From Solea solea (taxonomy: Eukaryota > Chordata > Actinopteri > Pleuronectiformes > Soleidae): a stretch of DNA of 64,000 nucleotides. Shown here piece by piece: positions 1 through 13,278 of the stretch. The notes under the pieces are model-generated. The model had not been told where the DNA came from and did not search any database. It saw only the letters and a list, made by a program, of their open reading frames with translations. A program made the translations under genes and the position numbers. The stretch's first letter is position 1, and every line of letters starts with the position of its first letter. The stretch covers positions 16,967,659 through 17,031,658 of the forward strand of contig NC_081151.1 of assembly GCF_958295425.1 (NCBI RefSeq). The letters run 5' to 3'.

Positions 1-2984
1 ATGATGTGATTCAAAATGAAAACGTAGTAAACATCAACCCATAAAAACAAGGAGGTAAAAAGGGTGTTGAGCTGTTCAAAACAGGCTGATTCAAAGGACC
101 GTGGCGCTGCAGATTGAGCGTTCAGTAAAGAAACGATCACAGTCAAGGACACGACAACGAAGGAAGCAAAGAGAACGAGAGGATAACTTAGGAAGTGAGT
201 AAATGTTTGCAGAGAAGTGACATTTTCAGTTTTACGACATACTGTCCTTCTCTCTGTCGCCCTCTTTCTCCGTCTGTGGTACACCAGCCTCACAGCAGGA
301 GTCGACTCGTTTTTTCTCTGCATGCTTCTCGTCTCGGCGAGACACATTTTCCAGACAAAGACATCGCACAAACCTAACTTAGTAGCGTGGGAGCAGGTCA
401 GTTACTCATGAGTGAACAGGTTAGACCCCTGTGAAGATGCACCGACGCCTGGTTAACACTGGATGTGTGGTGTGGGCGTGTGTGCAGCCTGTGGAATACG
501 ATGTGTTTCAGATCAGGACAATATTTAATCTGACACACATTGAGAGATTTATACATTTTACAAGCATTTAAAAGATAACATTGTGTAGGCGAGTAAAGGG
601 GTGACTTGGATGGGGCAAGTCCCATTTCCCGGAGTCTCTCCTGAGACACAGAGGACCTGATCTCCTTTACTGAAACTCAATGAATCCCTCACACACACTC
701 CTCTCCCTCCACACCCCAGCCCTTGTCGACCCTAACGTTATTTTGACAGCTCAATAATTGACTGCTTATCTTTTATTAATAGAGGCAGCCATTAGGCCGC
801 AGAGCCATGTCTGGGGTTCAAGACAAAAGCACCGCCGGCCCTCCCATCACATCAGACTCCTCCTCCTTTTCTTTTCGTCTCATACTGTGGCATCTGCACA
901 AAGCGTCACTGTACCGTGGCCTCTTAATTAGTCTCACACACACGACAGAGGTGTCCTCAGTGTCACTGTGGCGTTACTATGTTACCCACAATGCTGCTGG
1001 CATCACAAAAGAACACATGATGAATTGGCTCTTTCCACAAAAAACCGCCCAGAAATGTCTAGTTTGCGCAGAAAAGGACACTTCAGTCTGCTGCCGAGTT
1101 GCTGAGAGACCGGTGTTGTCCTCACAGGGATAGTGCACATCAAAGCATTCCAAAAGGTTGTCATGATCATAACTTAAAGTATCTTTTTATCTCAAGATAA
1201 TTCATTCAAGGCTTTGCCAAGAGTCAAACTTGACTGAGTGAGAGACAAGATTTAAAGAGGACACGTCAAAGTAGGGAAGGTCAAAGAGGACATAAACAAA
1301 GATGACGCCTTTGATTGATGGCGTTCCTCAGGGCTAAGAGATCAGAAACACTCGTCTCTATAGTCAATGTTAAGTTGCTTTAAATGTTATTGACTCAACG
1401 CAGCAAATGACCGTGATATGTTGAATTTATTTTGCAAAAATTTGTTAGTAATACTTTATACTAAATACTAAAATTTTGAACATAAGTAGTAGTGGATAGG
1501 ATTTACATTATCCATTATGTCATTACAATCTAATAAATAAAATGTGACTTAAAATATAAAATATATAAAAAAAATTACTTAAACTAGGTTTACAAGTAAC
1601 AATTCTACCCATTATCAATTCAGTATTTGTTTGGTCCATAAAATTAGTCAGAAAATTTTCATTGTTATAAAAGGAGCAAAGAAACCAGAAAATCTTTACA
1701 TTTAAGAAGCTGAACACAATAAACACAAGTGTATCTACAGATAAGGAGCTACAAACTACACAAGTAAATAATTCATTACTTGCTTTAAACAAACCCAATG
1801 CATTGACCGACGCTGACCAGTTTTCCCCATCGAACCAAAAATCAATACACTTTGTTAGTGAATATTGGCAGAAGTACAGTATACTTTCTCCCGGTCTGTG
1901 TAAAGCGGGACTGACCGAGGTTTATGACCTTCAGTGACCTCCAGACCAACTACATCTCCTCACTAAAGCAGCGGAATCGGATTCATCCTCCTTTAAAAGG
2001 TCCTGCAGCAAAGAGATAAGCGCTTTCTGAGTCTCCGTTTACAGGCATCGATGCTCAAACTTGCTATTTTGACTGAGGTTAGAATTTTACAGAGTCAGAT
2101 GGTTTCAGAAATGATTTAAAACACAGATATTTAGCCAGGGGGAAAATTGTACAAACAAGTTATGATCATCATAAACTGCCACGCTTGATTTGATGCAACA
2201 GTACAAGATCTATCCACATAGTTTAACCCCTTTGACCTCATCATTATAAACTTTATGTTTTACTATATTATTTTATTCCTTGTGTTTTTTTTGGTCTCTA
2301 TAAACTCTACAGCTCTATAAATAAAGTCTGACCGATTGACTGACTCCAAGAGACGTTTTTGAAGCTGAAATTAGAAAGACTACAGATATGCGCTAAAAAT
2401 AAATTGGTTCATTTTACAAACTCTAACTGGAGGAAGTTGGAAGGAGCTCTGTCGTGTGATTGAAGATAAAAATAATTATTGGTAGGTTTCACTTCAATGA
2501 GTAAAGTGAATTGGATAGCTCACATTTTCTGATAGAAGGAGAATATTACTTTTTTTTAAAAGCTCTTTTGAGTTGTTTTTTTTTGTTTTTTTTTTACTAT
2601 TCACGTTCATTTCCTCTGGTGAATAAACACGCCTTCATTTCACACAGCTAGGCCACTTGTGAGGCTGAATGAAGACGGATAAGTGTTCTCTGCACTCAGT
2701 GAAGCACACAAACAAGAAGACGCCGCTGAATACTGAGGAACCGTTCCACAAAGAGAGAAAGAGACTTCAAATCAAAACAGCCCACTGGCGCTCCAACCCA
2801 GATAGAAAACACTCGAGTAGAGATAATGTGCATTCACAAAACTACATTTTCTTTTTTTATCCATAATGAATGAAAAGCATCAAAAATGCAGGACAGGGAG
2901 ACGTGAAATCCATCCTCCTCCTCCATCAGCTCAGAGTAAGACTAAATCCATGGTAGCTACCGAAACCAGTTCACACAGAGACCT

Positions 2985-3155
2985 TTTTCTGGCATAAACA
3001 CTGACCGTGTCAGGACCAGCAGTCCTCATGGAGACCAAAACATGGCCCTAATGAGGCAGAGGCTCATTTTCTGAGGAACTGTTTAAGTTTAGGGCTCAGA
3101 TTTGAAGGGTGTTTGGGTTTAAGTTAGGCTTAGATAGAAGAGTTGGGATATTAAG
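2985..3155. repeat. dispersed repeat, 'GGACC..AGTCCTCATG' / TTAGG-rich family
   Basis: The segment contains the phrases GACCAGCAGTCCTCATGGAG and CCTAATGAGGCAGAG followed by a GTTTAGG-rich tract. The same phrases occur at 59,200–59,330 and, in part, at 38,380–38,450. This identifies a dispersed family rather than unique sequence. Confidence 0.6.
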
Positions 3156-3254
3156 GCTCCAGCTGCAACACAGCATCATAAAAGTGACATAAGACAAAAG
3201 TGGAAAAAACAGGAAATAGCAGCACATTAAAATATCCAAACAATACCAAACAGT

Positions 3255-3614
<360 letters not shown>

Positions 3615-4478
3615 AACAAAACTGTGTGTGTGTGTGTGTAACCAGCTGACGCAGAGCAGAGTAGGGCAGAGATGCATCAAGCAGAGAGCCAAGTTGTTGT
3701 TTTATGTCTTCCAGCCAAAGTGCGGAGAATCTAATCCACTAAGAAAAAACAAAAAAAAATAAATATAAATGGACCATGCCCTTTTGAGAGCCCTGGGGAG
3801 GTCGCCGCAGAAAGAGGAATACAAATGAGAGCATTGTGTGCGGGCCATCTATCTGCCGTGCCACTCCGCCCCATGATGCCGGACGCCCACTTTAATCATC
3901 CCTACAGGATGAAAAGGGATTCCATTTCTGCTGGTCTCTGACTGGTGTTTGTATCCACAATTTTTGAAGTGATTATGGAGTAAGTACCACTGTACAGTGT
4001 AGGTCACTGTTCAACCTGAAATATTCAAACTGTTGGTTAAAAATAACGATGGGAAATTTGCATGCGTTTGTTCTCAGAATACCGGTCGGTTCAGTGGGGC
4101 ACTACTCTGGTATGAAGCGCGTGCTGCGGATGAACCTATTGTACATAACATAACGTCAAATGTCACACTTGTGTGTGTGGTTGTTGAGCCCATCCTGTTC
4201 CTACAACGGACTCCTCTCTTCAAACATGTTTCGGGAGGAATTGTAGGGTAAGGTTTGGTCCTGTCCAGTCACATGAGGTATATATACAGTACAGGTTTCC
4301 ATCATACGTTTATACGACATTATTGTCTTAGTCAGGTCTGTATGACTAATGCTGTGAAGAGCCCTAAGATCATCAGGGACAGTAGTGAAGCAGTTTAGAG
4401 CTGCTCCAATCACAAATAATCTGGGTTAACAACACATGAATCCAAGGTCTCCATTAACCCGGATCCATTGAGTCTTAA

Positions 4479-5104
4479 AGGCCACATAGACCGGAAGCTC
4501 CAATTAACGCTGCGTTTGTGTGTGTGTATCTGCGTCATTACCTCGTTTATGAAACCCTAAAGTTTCAGAACAAACAGTTCAGCCACTGCTGAGAAAATAG
4601 TGTTGTATTGTTTTCCTGGGCTCTGCGAAGCGGATCGGCACTTCCGTAGTTTGATGTCGTCATCAGAAATCCTCACCACTCCTCTCACCACCGTAGCGCC
4701 TCCTGGTGCGGGCACTAGTCCGGGCACATCCGGTTGCGTACATTCAACCGCAGAAGAAGAAGAACTACTCTCGTTGTAGCTGCTGAGATGCAGAGCATCC
4801 ACCGTGCCAGAGGGGGAGCTGTGTATCTGAGAGCTGGCCTATCTATTACGTCACTTCCAGGTACCTGGCCAATCACAGGACAGTAGGAAAGCTCTCGTTG
4901 GCTGGCCAATCACAACACAGTCCACGTTCTGGGGGTGTGGTTTTGGTCTGAAACAGCGCGGCTGACGAGAGCGTCAGTGAGGAGATATTTTGAACGGCTC
5001 GTTTGCAGCGATTAGGAGGTTTTTAACCATGAAAACAAGTTAATATATGTAAGTAGACCTCCATAACTAACATATATGTGTGATACAAGCATTCGATGTC
5101 GCCT
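4479..5104. mobile_element. piggyBac-type MITE with TTAA target duplication
   Basis: A 626-bp block bounded on both sides by TTAA (4,475–4,478 and 5,105–5,108). Its ends are imperfect inverted repeats: left AGGCCACATAGACCGG, right (reverse complement) AGGCGACATCGAATGC. TTAA duplication is the hallmark of piggyBac-superfamily insertion. No transposase frame is present, so the element is non-autonomous. It sits in the presumed pacs2 intron 1. Confidence 0.7.
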
Positions 5105-5224
5105 TTAACTACACTATGACTAAACTAACTATAAACCCAATCGCGTACATACCCTTTTATAAACATTTCAAACTCATTACAAGACCAATATAGCCATAGT
5201 AGCATAGAAGTTGCAGTTTGTTTG

Positions 5225-5495
5225 CACCAGCTGAGTAAAAGCACAAGTACAAAAAGTGTATTTTAAAATGTACTACTCAAGTACTGAAAGTAAAAGTAGA
5301 AGTATTGTGTTCTGTAGGCAGCACGAAATAGTAACAGTAAGCTATAAATGTCATAAAATAAAAGATAGTTGACATCAGTGACGATAGCCAGCGAGTTAAC
5401 GTTAGCTAGCTGCTAAGAGAACACCGCAGCATGTCAGGAACCGCGGGTAGCTAGTACTTATAGTGAAGTAGTTCTACTTCGTTACTATACATCAG
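5225..5495 (+). repeat. dispersed repeat, copy A of an inverted pair
   Basis: Contains the phrases ACTCAAGTACTGAAAG, TTAACGTTAGCTAGCTGC and CATGTCAGGAACCGCGG in this order. All occur in reverse complement at about 15,945–16,290, in the matching reversed order. This is an interspersed element, probably a MITE, whose two copies in the window face opposite ways. Confidence 0.8.
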
Positions 5496-7960
5496 ATCGC
5501 AGGCACAAGGAAATAAAGAGCCTCATGTAATTTATAGCGCTTTGTTCAATATAGAGAAACACAATGAAGTTTTTTTTTAGATGTTTCGTAGAAAGGGTGC
5601 ATTCTAAACAAATCAAACGAGCCCCATATTTGACGTAATAATAATAATAATAACCTGCCTTGCTTGTAAAGGTTCTTAGTCAACATAGACAACTTGCTTT
5701 TTAATAAGTGGGAGGCGGTGTCTTTATCTCTGTACTGTTCAGTTCAGCAAGACACTGCATATTTCACAAAACAACAACAAACATTTAATTGAATAATCTG
5801 CTAATCGTTTTTTTTTTTTATCAGTAAAAAAAACAACAACACTAAAATACAAAGCTGACCCTTCCCCTCTACTTTAATTCTGCGCCGTGGCGTCGTGTGA
5901 CTGAAACATTTAGACTCAAAATGGATTCAACTAACTGAAGACTCTCCAGGTCCCATCACAGCGAGGCTGAAGTGTCCTGGATAATGGTTTTCATACCAGT
6001 CAAGAGTTCGCAACGAGGACATATAATTACAAAACAACAGACGTCGGCCTTTTGTTGCAGTAATTACAGAGCGGCCTGCAGATTATCTACTACAATCATA
6101 ACAGAGGAACCGCACGTGCACTGGTCTCTCCATTGTTGGCTGAAGAGTCCTTCAGCAGATCTGCTTATTGACAGGTCTGTGTGAGACAGAGCTGCCGAAA
6201 ACGGACGTGCAGTGCACTCTGTCCATTTATATCAGTGGTTATTGACTGATGTGGCTGAAAGAGTCATATTTCAACCACTTCGGCATATAGCTGTTGATGT
6301 CTGATGCACTGTCAAAATGATGTCTGAATTTGGTAGCTCAAATGTTTTGAAGCTTATTTAAAACAAAAATGCAAAAGCAAACATTTTTGACACCAAAACC
6401 TCACCACTTTGAGGGTTGAAAGTGAGGACAAAATGCAGCTATAGGTCATTTGTGGAACATTGTACGAACCGCTTTAGCAAAAATGTTCCGGTTCTACAAT
6501 ATATCATCACGGAAAGACTGTTTTTACACCTCCGTGTGACATAATGTGGCATTTTAAGAGCATGGGACAGTCCCAGTGGCATATGGAAGCATCAATCAAT
6601 ACTGGTGAGAACACATGGTGAAATTCAAACTTCAAAACACATAGACCCGGGAAACTACGCCTGGTCGACAGATGGCAAAAACAACCATCGGTTCGAATTT
6701 GGTAAAGCTACACTTGCACTCACTGCATCGACTACAGATGAAGAGCAACCAGCACGTTCAATCTGCACCTGCGTGAGAGGAATTTACTTTCCTTACCAAC
6801 AGGTGGCAGTTGTCTGCATTCGTCATTGAAAAAAGGGAAATCAGAAGAACCATGGTTTGGGCCTTCTTTTGGCAAATTTGCAGTGCTCCTGGCAATGTGT
6901 AATCTGGATGTCACCCTACAGTGGGTCATGTCATAAATAATAAATAGGGCCCAGATATCTTCAGACAAATGTGGGCCACCTTGGGTAAAGATGTGTCACA
7001 GATGATGGACGGCTGTGGAAGACTTATGTGTGACAGCACTGAAGCTTTTCTTCAATATTTCTGACTGGTTTTACAGCCGCAGATTGCCGCCTGCCTTTAA
7101 AACGGAATATTTCTTTTGTAACGTCACACACATTACACCACAAAACCATTTACAAAGAGCAGGACTGTCTGTTCTCTAAGCTGTAAATAAACCTTTTAAT
7201 ATCCACTGTCTGCTAAAACAAATGTGGATTAACGAGACAGGGAAGCTCTGTTGAACAGACAGGTCAGACACAAAACAGCCTTTCTTTCTAGAATAGTTTT
7301 GTCTGAACCGGGCTTTTAGGGAATTAAACACGAGCGAACGTGAGGTTTCTCTAAATCATCTGAGTCACTTGAATCACTGCAACTTCAGTCGATGCCTGTG
7401 CTGCAGCAGATTAGATTAGCTGGGGCCACACTGCTGTGGTTTGCGCTGCATCTGGGAGGCCGGAATTATGATGTTTACAGGCTTTTAAACATGCTTATTT
7501 CTGACTGGCAATGAATGTTCATTTCTACAATTATCCAGGGTTAGAGACGACAGGTTTTGACTTACCAGTCCAAACCCATAGACCATATATTAAAAAATGG
7601 CTGTAGTCTTGTGGTTGCAAAGCGGACTCCTGTTACGAGAGACTCGTGATTTGTGATACGAGCGGCAGATAGAATTTACGACATCAACATTCTATTTATT
7701 TCTATTGAAGATTGAACAGACATCTCCAAACACAAGAAGGATGACAACAAAGACAAGCAACAGCGAATGCCAGTGCAAGAGAGAGGTGGGATTATGATGT
7801 CATGGTTTTGAAAACCTTCCAATCTGGGGGCCTGTTTTAAAAAAAAACGTTAACTCATTCAAAGGCAGCTTGTTTTTGTGTGGACAGCACCCATATCTAC
7901 TTTTTTATATACAGCCTATATGCCAACCTTAAAGGTCCAGTGTGTATAAATTAGTCAGTG

Positions 7961-8584
7961 TGTCTACATGCATGCTAAAAGTTAGATTTTAGTCGGACTA
8001 AGACATGGTCGTACGACTTAAATCGATACGATCGATGTGATAAATAGTCTGATTACTCCTGTCTGCACATGCACCAAAATTTCCTCTCCAGTCTGACTCC
8101 GAAGTAGGAGGCGACCTATAAACTGTGGTGGCGTCTTTCTTAGGACAACACAGCAACCCGGGAGCTAGTGTTGTAGTCAAGACCACCTAAACCGAGATCA
8201 AGTCGAGACCAAGACCACAGTGTATCGAGACCAAGACAAGACCAAATCTTTGAGGGGTCGAGACCGAGACAAGACCAAGGCCTTGAGGGGTCGAGACCGA
8301 GACAAGACCAAGACCGTTAGCGTCGCTTTGGTTATTGGTTGTACCCGAAGCAATACGAGGTCAAGATCAATCTCGAGTACTACAACACTACCGGGAGCCG
8401 TGCTCGGTCGAAACATATAGAACCACAACATGATCCATCTCGCCGCCCACGGTTTGTTTTTCTGTGACGTAAAAGGTCAACAGGAAACTGATTCAACACG
8501 CGCCACCTGGACTCGGCAAGTTATCCAATCACCCGTCTCATCGGGACCGCGGCGTTAGCTCGATTGAACTGTGCATGTTAAGGT
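7961..8584. mobile_element. middle MITE of the nest (TACATGCA-ended family)
   Basis: The left end is TGTCTACATGCATGC and the right end ACTGTGCATGTTAAG, sharing a short TACATGCA-type inverted repeat. The interior phrases TTTTAGTCGGACTAAGAC and GGTCAACAGGAAACTGATTC recur in the copy at 33,498–33,793. The element is split by an hAT-type MITE at 8,166–8,390. Confidence 0.65.
8166..8390. mobile_element. inner hAT-type MITE with perfect 8-bp target duplication
   Basis: The 225-bp element begins TAGTGTTGTAGT and ends ACTACAACACTA, a perfect 12-bp terminal inverted repeat. It is flanked on both sides by CCGGGAGC (8,158–8,165 and 8,391–8,398), a perfect 8-bp target-site duplication as expected for the hAT superfamily. 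The interior holds a tandem GGGGTCGAGACCGAGACAAG motif. There is no transposase, so it is non-autonomous. Confidence 0.9.
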
Positions 8585-10353
8585 CCTGATTCATCGTGAG
8601 ACTGTAAAAAAAACAAAGGACTCAGGAAACTACGGTGGCCTTCACATGTCAGAAAGCATGTACGAAATAGGCTTCTACTTCAGAACACCAAACCCACGTG
8701 CTGACTGGTTTGTCCATTTGGTGACACAAGAGGTCGGCTTCTGCAAAGCAAAGCCTTTGCCCAAAGTACAAATAAAAGGCTTATTTTAAGGCTACGAAAA
8801 CCAAAGGATTTGTGTTTTAAAGCGATTATACACTTGCTGTGCCTTGCACCCTCCTGAATGTCCCACACTGAACATTTAAAGGATTTCACTGCATCCATTT
8901 AACCAGCAATGTGTCAGGGAGGAGTCCCTGCTGAAGCTCGGCGGAGGTCGTATGACTCAGCCACACAACAGCAGGATACCAGACGTGGCACAACAACTTT
9001 TCCTAATTACAACAATATGTTAAAGCTTCTCAGCTCTCCTGCTGGCCGCAGGTTTTCTAAAAGGGATCTTGACCTACATTTCTGCTCTCCGCTCTAAACT
9101 CGGGGGTTCTTTAAGCCTCAGCGAAGGGAGAACGGAAATAGCAACTCACACTTTTTTACACTCACTGCTGCAAGAGGCAAGTCCACAAATTGGCCCGAGG
9201 GGCTTTCCACGATACCAGAAGAAAAAGCCTCATTGATCAAAGACGCAGAGAGTTGGATGTGGAACAAATGATCACAGAAATTACAATACATGCTCAAAAT
9301 GAATGATCAACATGGCACAGTGGAGTCTTTTGCCATTATAACTACCACACTGCAAAGTAACTCAAACACAGTTGCCATGGAAATGGGTGACTAAGGGTTT
9401 CCCTGGAAGTCAATGTTTGGACACACAAATCAGAATCAGTCGTGGTGGCGATATGACTGCATGGATAAACATTAACGCCACACAGGCCAGAGCAATCGAT
9501 TCCGGAGTGAAGGAACAAATCATAACAATTCAACACTAACTAAACACCTAGAGTGCACAATGTAAATGTAAAATTGGTAAGATTTGCAACACAGGCAGGT
9601 GCAGAGCGAGGAATTATATCAGCCAGGAAAAGCCTGTGTTATGAAGTTTCTGCACATATCTGTGTATCATGTGTCAGAAGCATCCTTTTCCTTCATTATT
9701 CACCTCTTTTATCCAAAACTAAAAAAAATAACTTCAAAATGAATGGAGGAACAGCACTTAAAAAAAGAAACCTTTAAACGTGCCTCGACTACAAACGCAC
9801 ATTTAATATTGAGGGGCAGATGAGGCAGCGGTGAACATGAAACTCCAGAAACAAATTTCCTTTTCGACGACACTAAGCTTCCGTGGTTCACATGCTGCCT
9901 CGTTATAATCTCATCTACATCTGGCACAAAGTTTTTGACACATCCCTCTCGTTAACCTCCTTCTCTCCCTCAAAACCGCCCAAAACATCTCAGGAACACT
10001 GGAGAAAGCAAACAAACCCCTTTAGGTTGTCGAGAGTAATCACAGAGCTATTTTGATAGTTTGAACTACATTCAGAAATAAGGTCACGTTAGCGGGCGAA
10101 AATCACATTAAATCCAGTTTAACATCTTTGGAAATGCATTCGTCTATTTGCAGAATAAAGATGAGAGTTCAGGATTTCGGTTTAAAGTAAAGTGAGGTGG
10201 ATGTTTCCGTAAATGGAGGGAAAATGAAGATGTAAATGTATGAAAATGAGATGTTATATGTCAGCGGGAAAACATTGGTGACCAAAATAACTAATTAACA
10301 GTTAGGGTGTCACAGTTACTTCCTTTGATTAACCTGAAGGTCCATATTCAATG

Positions 10354-10354
10354 C

Positions 10355-10389
<35 letters not shown>
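10354..10389. repeat. (CAGA)n microsatellite
   Basis: Nine perfect or near-perfect CAGA units in a row. Confidence 0.95.
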
Positions 10390-10479
10390 TATAAACAGCT
10401 ATAAAAAATTTATTTTTTTGTTACAGTAGCTAGAATTGTAACAAAAAAACACTCCCCCAGCTTAGGGGAGTGTGATGTA

Positions 10480-10935
10480 ATGAAAATAAAAACTATTCAC
10501 TTGGTCCATTAATCGAAATTATGACCCTATTGCAATTTTCAAATCGCAGGAGGCGCAATATTTTTTGAAGCCAAAATGTGTGTCAAAATATAATTTTAGA
10601 TTAGATTAATTATTGTCTTGACCTGTACACACCTATCTTTGTTTCATTGAAAATGAGAATAATTATGAAAAAACCCATAGGGCTGTCAATCAATTAAAAA
10701 CAATGAACTACATAATCACACAATTTTCTGTAAGTAATCGCGATTATTCGCGAAACCAAACCTGAAGCTTATAACAGATATTTATTTATATAAAATCATG
10801 GAATATACGCAGAATAAACACAAAAGGTATATTTAAATTCAAAGACGGCAAAAATGACCATTCCCTCCAATATCGCAAATCATATCGCAATTCCTCTCAA
10901 AATAATCGCATTTAGATATTTATTCACAATGGTTT
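10480..10935. repeat. old AT-rich dispersed repeat fragments
   Basis: The phrase GCAGGAGGCGCAATATTTTT with a following AGCCAAAATG recurs, slightly changed, at about 51,640–51,670. The phrase AGGGCTGTCAATCAATTAAA at 10,679 and the AATCGCGATTATTCGCG tract resemble the ends of a teleost MITE family. Boundaries are not resolved. Confidence 0.45.
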
Positions 10936-10974
10936 AAACTGGGATGCCCCCTCAGGTGAAAGGAAAAGAAAAAG

Positions 10975-11160
10975 GATCTTTATTGTCATTATACAACTGA
11001 TATTGCACAACAAATCCTCGGGGTCAGACAGAGGGTTTTTTTTTTAAAATCAGAGCCACAATGGACAAACCTGACCCAATGTGTCTGGAGAGCCCTGAGG
11101 AAATTGAACCCAGCACCTTCTAACTACGAGGCAACAGTGCTAACCACTAAGCCACCACCA
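10975..11160. repeat. LINE-like tail with TTTATTGTCATT and 'GTGCTAACCACTAAGCC' segments
   Basis: The TTTATTGTCATTATACAAC motif and the phrase CAGTGCTAACCACTAAGCC are recurrent in dispersed fish repeats. The second phrase also appears at about 22,000–22,020 in a CCATCC-type repeat. I infer a retroelement 3' fragment. Confidence 0.45.
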
Positions 11161-11808
11161 CTTAATAGGTTATCATGAAAACATGGCCCGTGACCTCCTC
11201 TTCCTTTAAACACAGCACAGTTAGAATATAGACAAAATATAATACTAAAGATTTGCCGGCAATATTTTTTTCTCATAGTAATAATAAGACATTACAAGTT
11301 TTAATTATTTCATTATCCAACTCTATTTATAAAGCACTTTAAAAGACACAGAGCCAAGGAAGAAAAAAAAGTGTTTTTAAGAGACGACTTAAAAAAAGGA
11401 AGTGAGTGATATATATAAACAGGAAGTGAGTTTATACTGTATATAAACTTAATACTTACATTGCATCATTAATATGTTTTTATTGTCAAGTACACATCGT
11501 TCCATGTCAAAACACGCACTTTTACTTTGAAATTCGGCAAAACATCAGCACGAACATCTTGATATGCGATATCACGATGGAATATCAAGTTCTAATTTTC
11601 AGCTCCTATTGCTCACACGCTCCTGGAACAGGTTCAAATCGGAGTTCTGACCTCCGACGTAAAAATTGAGCGCGCCGTTATCATGTCGGGTTCAGCTCGC
11701 TGCCGTTTAGTCTGCTCTCTATCATCTGGCGTCTGTTTAGACTGACGACTCGCCGAGGAGGACTCGACACGACACCTGACACACTGACACATGACCGCGG
11801 TTGATTTA

Positions 11809-11843
<35 letters not shown>
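11809..11843. repeat. (CTG)n trinucleotide repeat
   Basis: About eleven uninterrupted CTG/GCT units. A minus-strand frame reads it as polyglutamine, but no gene context supports translation. Confidence 0.9.
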
Positions 11844-13034
11844 CAGGAAAAAGACACGTCACTTTCCACTCTGCATCTCCTGTGGCCCGTTTGATTCTTC
11901 TCACCGAGCATGAATTTAATTAGTGCAACTTGGCGCTCATGAAATGTCAGGGCCATGCACGTACATGTAGAGAATAACACAGTGACACAGTTTTCACCCC
12001 CTCGTACAAAAACGCTGCGTTACATTTTCCCCAGAAGTCCACAACCTTTACTCACTTCCTCCTTTTTTTTTAGCCTTGAAACGACACAGTCAGCTTCTCA
12101 CAGGCTATTTACAGTCATCTGGTGTTTACGTCTGCACTTTTATCAGTTGTATAAATATAAAATTGTCCCTTCTTGCAGCTCAAGAGCACACGCAAGTGAA
12201 AAACAATCCCGCGCTCTTCATTAAAATGCAGACGATGTGATGGAAACGACACTTTTCCACCCTGCAGAGCGGCAGCTGCTTCGAATACGAGCTGAACAGA
12301 TAACACGAACGCTGTTTACTTAAAAAAAAATCAAATATAGTCTGTGGGGAAATAATATCGGGATACAGAGAGCAGGCAGTCGGGCATGGCACGAAGCGAT
12401 GAGGCATGATGAAAGTCAGCTGGAGGCAAAATTGACCAGCCTGCAGAGTCACAAGGCATCTTAGATGTGTGTGTGTGTGTGTGTGTAATGAGAAGCTAAC
12501 TGTCCTTCCCTGTCCTGTCCTGCCCCGTCTGTCCTCCACGATGTGCTGCCTCAGCAAGAATTGGGTTGCTGGATATCTTACATAAGTCTCCCCGACCGGC
12601 ACAGGCAGAGTCACACTGACAAATAAATGTGTATGAAAAGATGTTACCAAAGCAGAATGACATGATTTATGGGTTAATACAATTATCAAAGCACTCTAGA
12701 CGTAAAAAAAAAAAACGGAAAAGGCATTACCATATATTAATAATTTACAACTCAAAGTAGCACTGTGGTCCATGTGTGTGTATGTGTGTGTACAGTGGCC
12801 TTGAGAGAGTCAAGGTTTCTGAGTGAAAAGCACGTAATTGTGCGTGTTAAAAGAAATAAGTAAATCAAACTGTGTATTAATGGATATTTCAGTGGCTGTA
12901 AAACCTAGAAAACAGGGTGTTCGCTGATTAAAAGTGAAAGTGCTCGATGAACACGGCGATGGATCTGGAACATAATCAAAGTGTCGTAAATCTGGAAACT
13001 AGTAAAAATGTTTCCATCATGGTACAGTACAGTC

Positions 13035-13215
13035 TGGAAGGGTGAAGTCCTGGGTCGGGCATGCGTTTCGACATCGTCTCCTGACTATAGTCAGACTTTG
13101 AATCGCATTATCCTGGTACGTTAGTCCGACTAAGACTGGGGCTGGGTGATAATACAATCACACTATACATATATGTCTAAAATCTGACTTTTAACGTGCA
13201 TATAAACACAAAGAC
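13035..13215. mobile_element. partial copy of the TACATGCA-ended MITE family
   Basis: The phrases TTAGTCCGACTAAGAC and CTAAAATCTGACTTTTAACG match, partly in reverse complement, the interior of the elements at 7,961–8,584 and 33,498–33,793. The termini are not clear. Confidence 0.45.
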
Positions 13216-13228
13216 TGAACGTTACAGC

Positions 13229-13278
13229 ATGCTACATCCACATTAGCACGTAGATGCTACATCCACATTAGCACGTAG
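13229..13278. repeat. 25-bp tandem duplication
   Basis: A unit beginning ATGCTACATCCACATTAGC occurs twice in direct tandem with a period of 25 bp and no visible mismatch, indicating a recent slippage event. Confidence 0.9.

Larger units (their letters stand above)
7928..8882. mobile_element. outer MITE of a three-level nest (AAAGGTCCAGTGTGTA family)
   Basis: The left end reads TTAAAGGTCCAGTGTGTA at about 7,930. The right end, in reverse complement, reads TTTAAATGTTCAGTGTGG, a degenerate version of it. The body near 8,620–8,650 (GAAACTACGGTGGCC) and 8,790–8,835 (TTTTAAAGCGATTATACAC) recurs at 38,980–39,000 (reverse complement) and 19,650–19,690. It is interrupted at about 7,961–8,584 by a second element. 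The outer right boundary is uncertain. Confidence 0.55.

Noticed and set aside
11681..11980. Minus-strand frame with a polyglutamine run
   Set aside because: The glutamines are just the CTG repeat. The rest matches nothing, and no splice or promoter context was seen.
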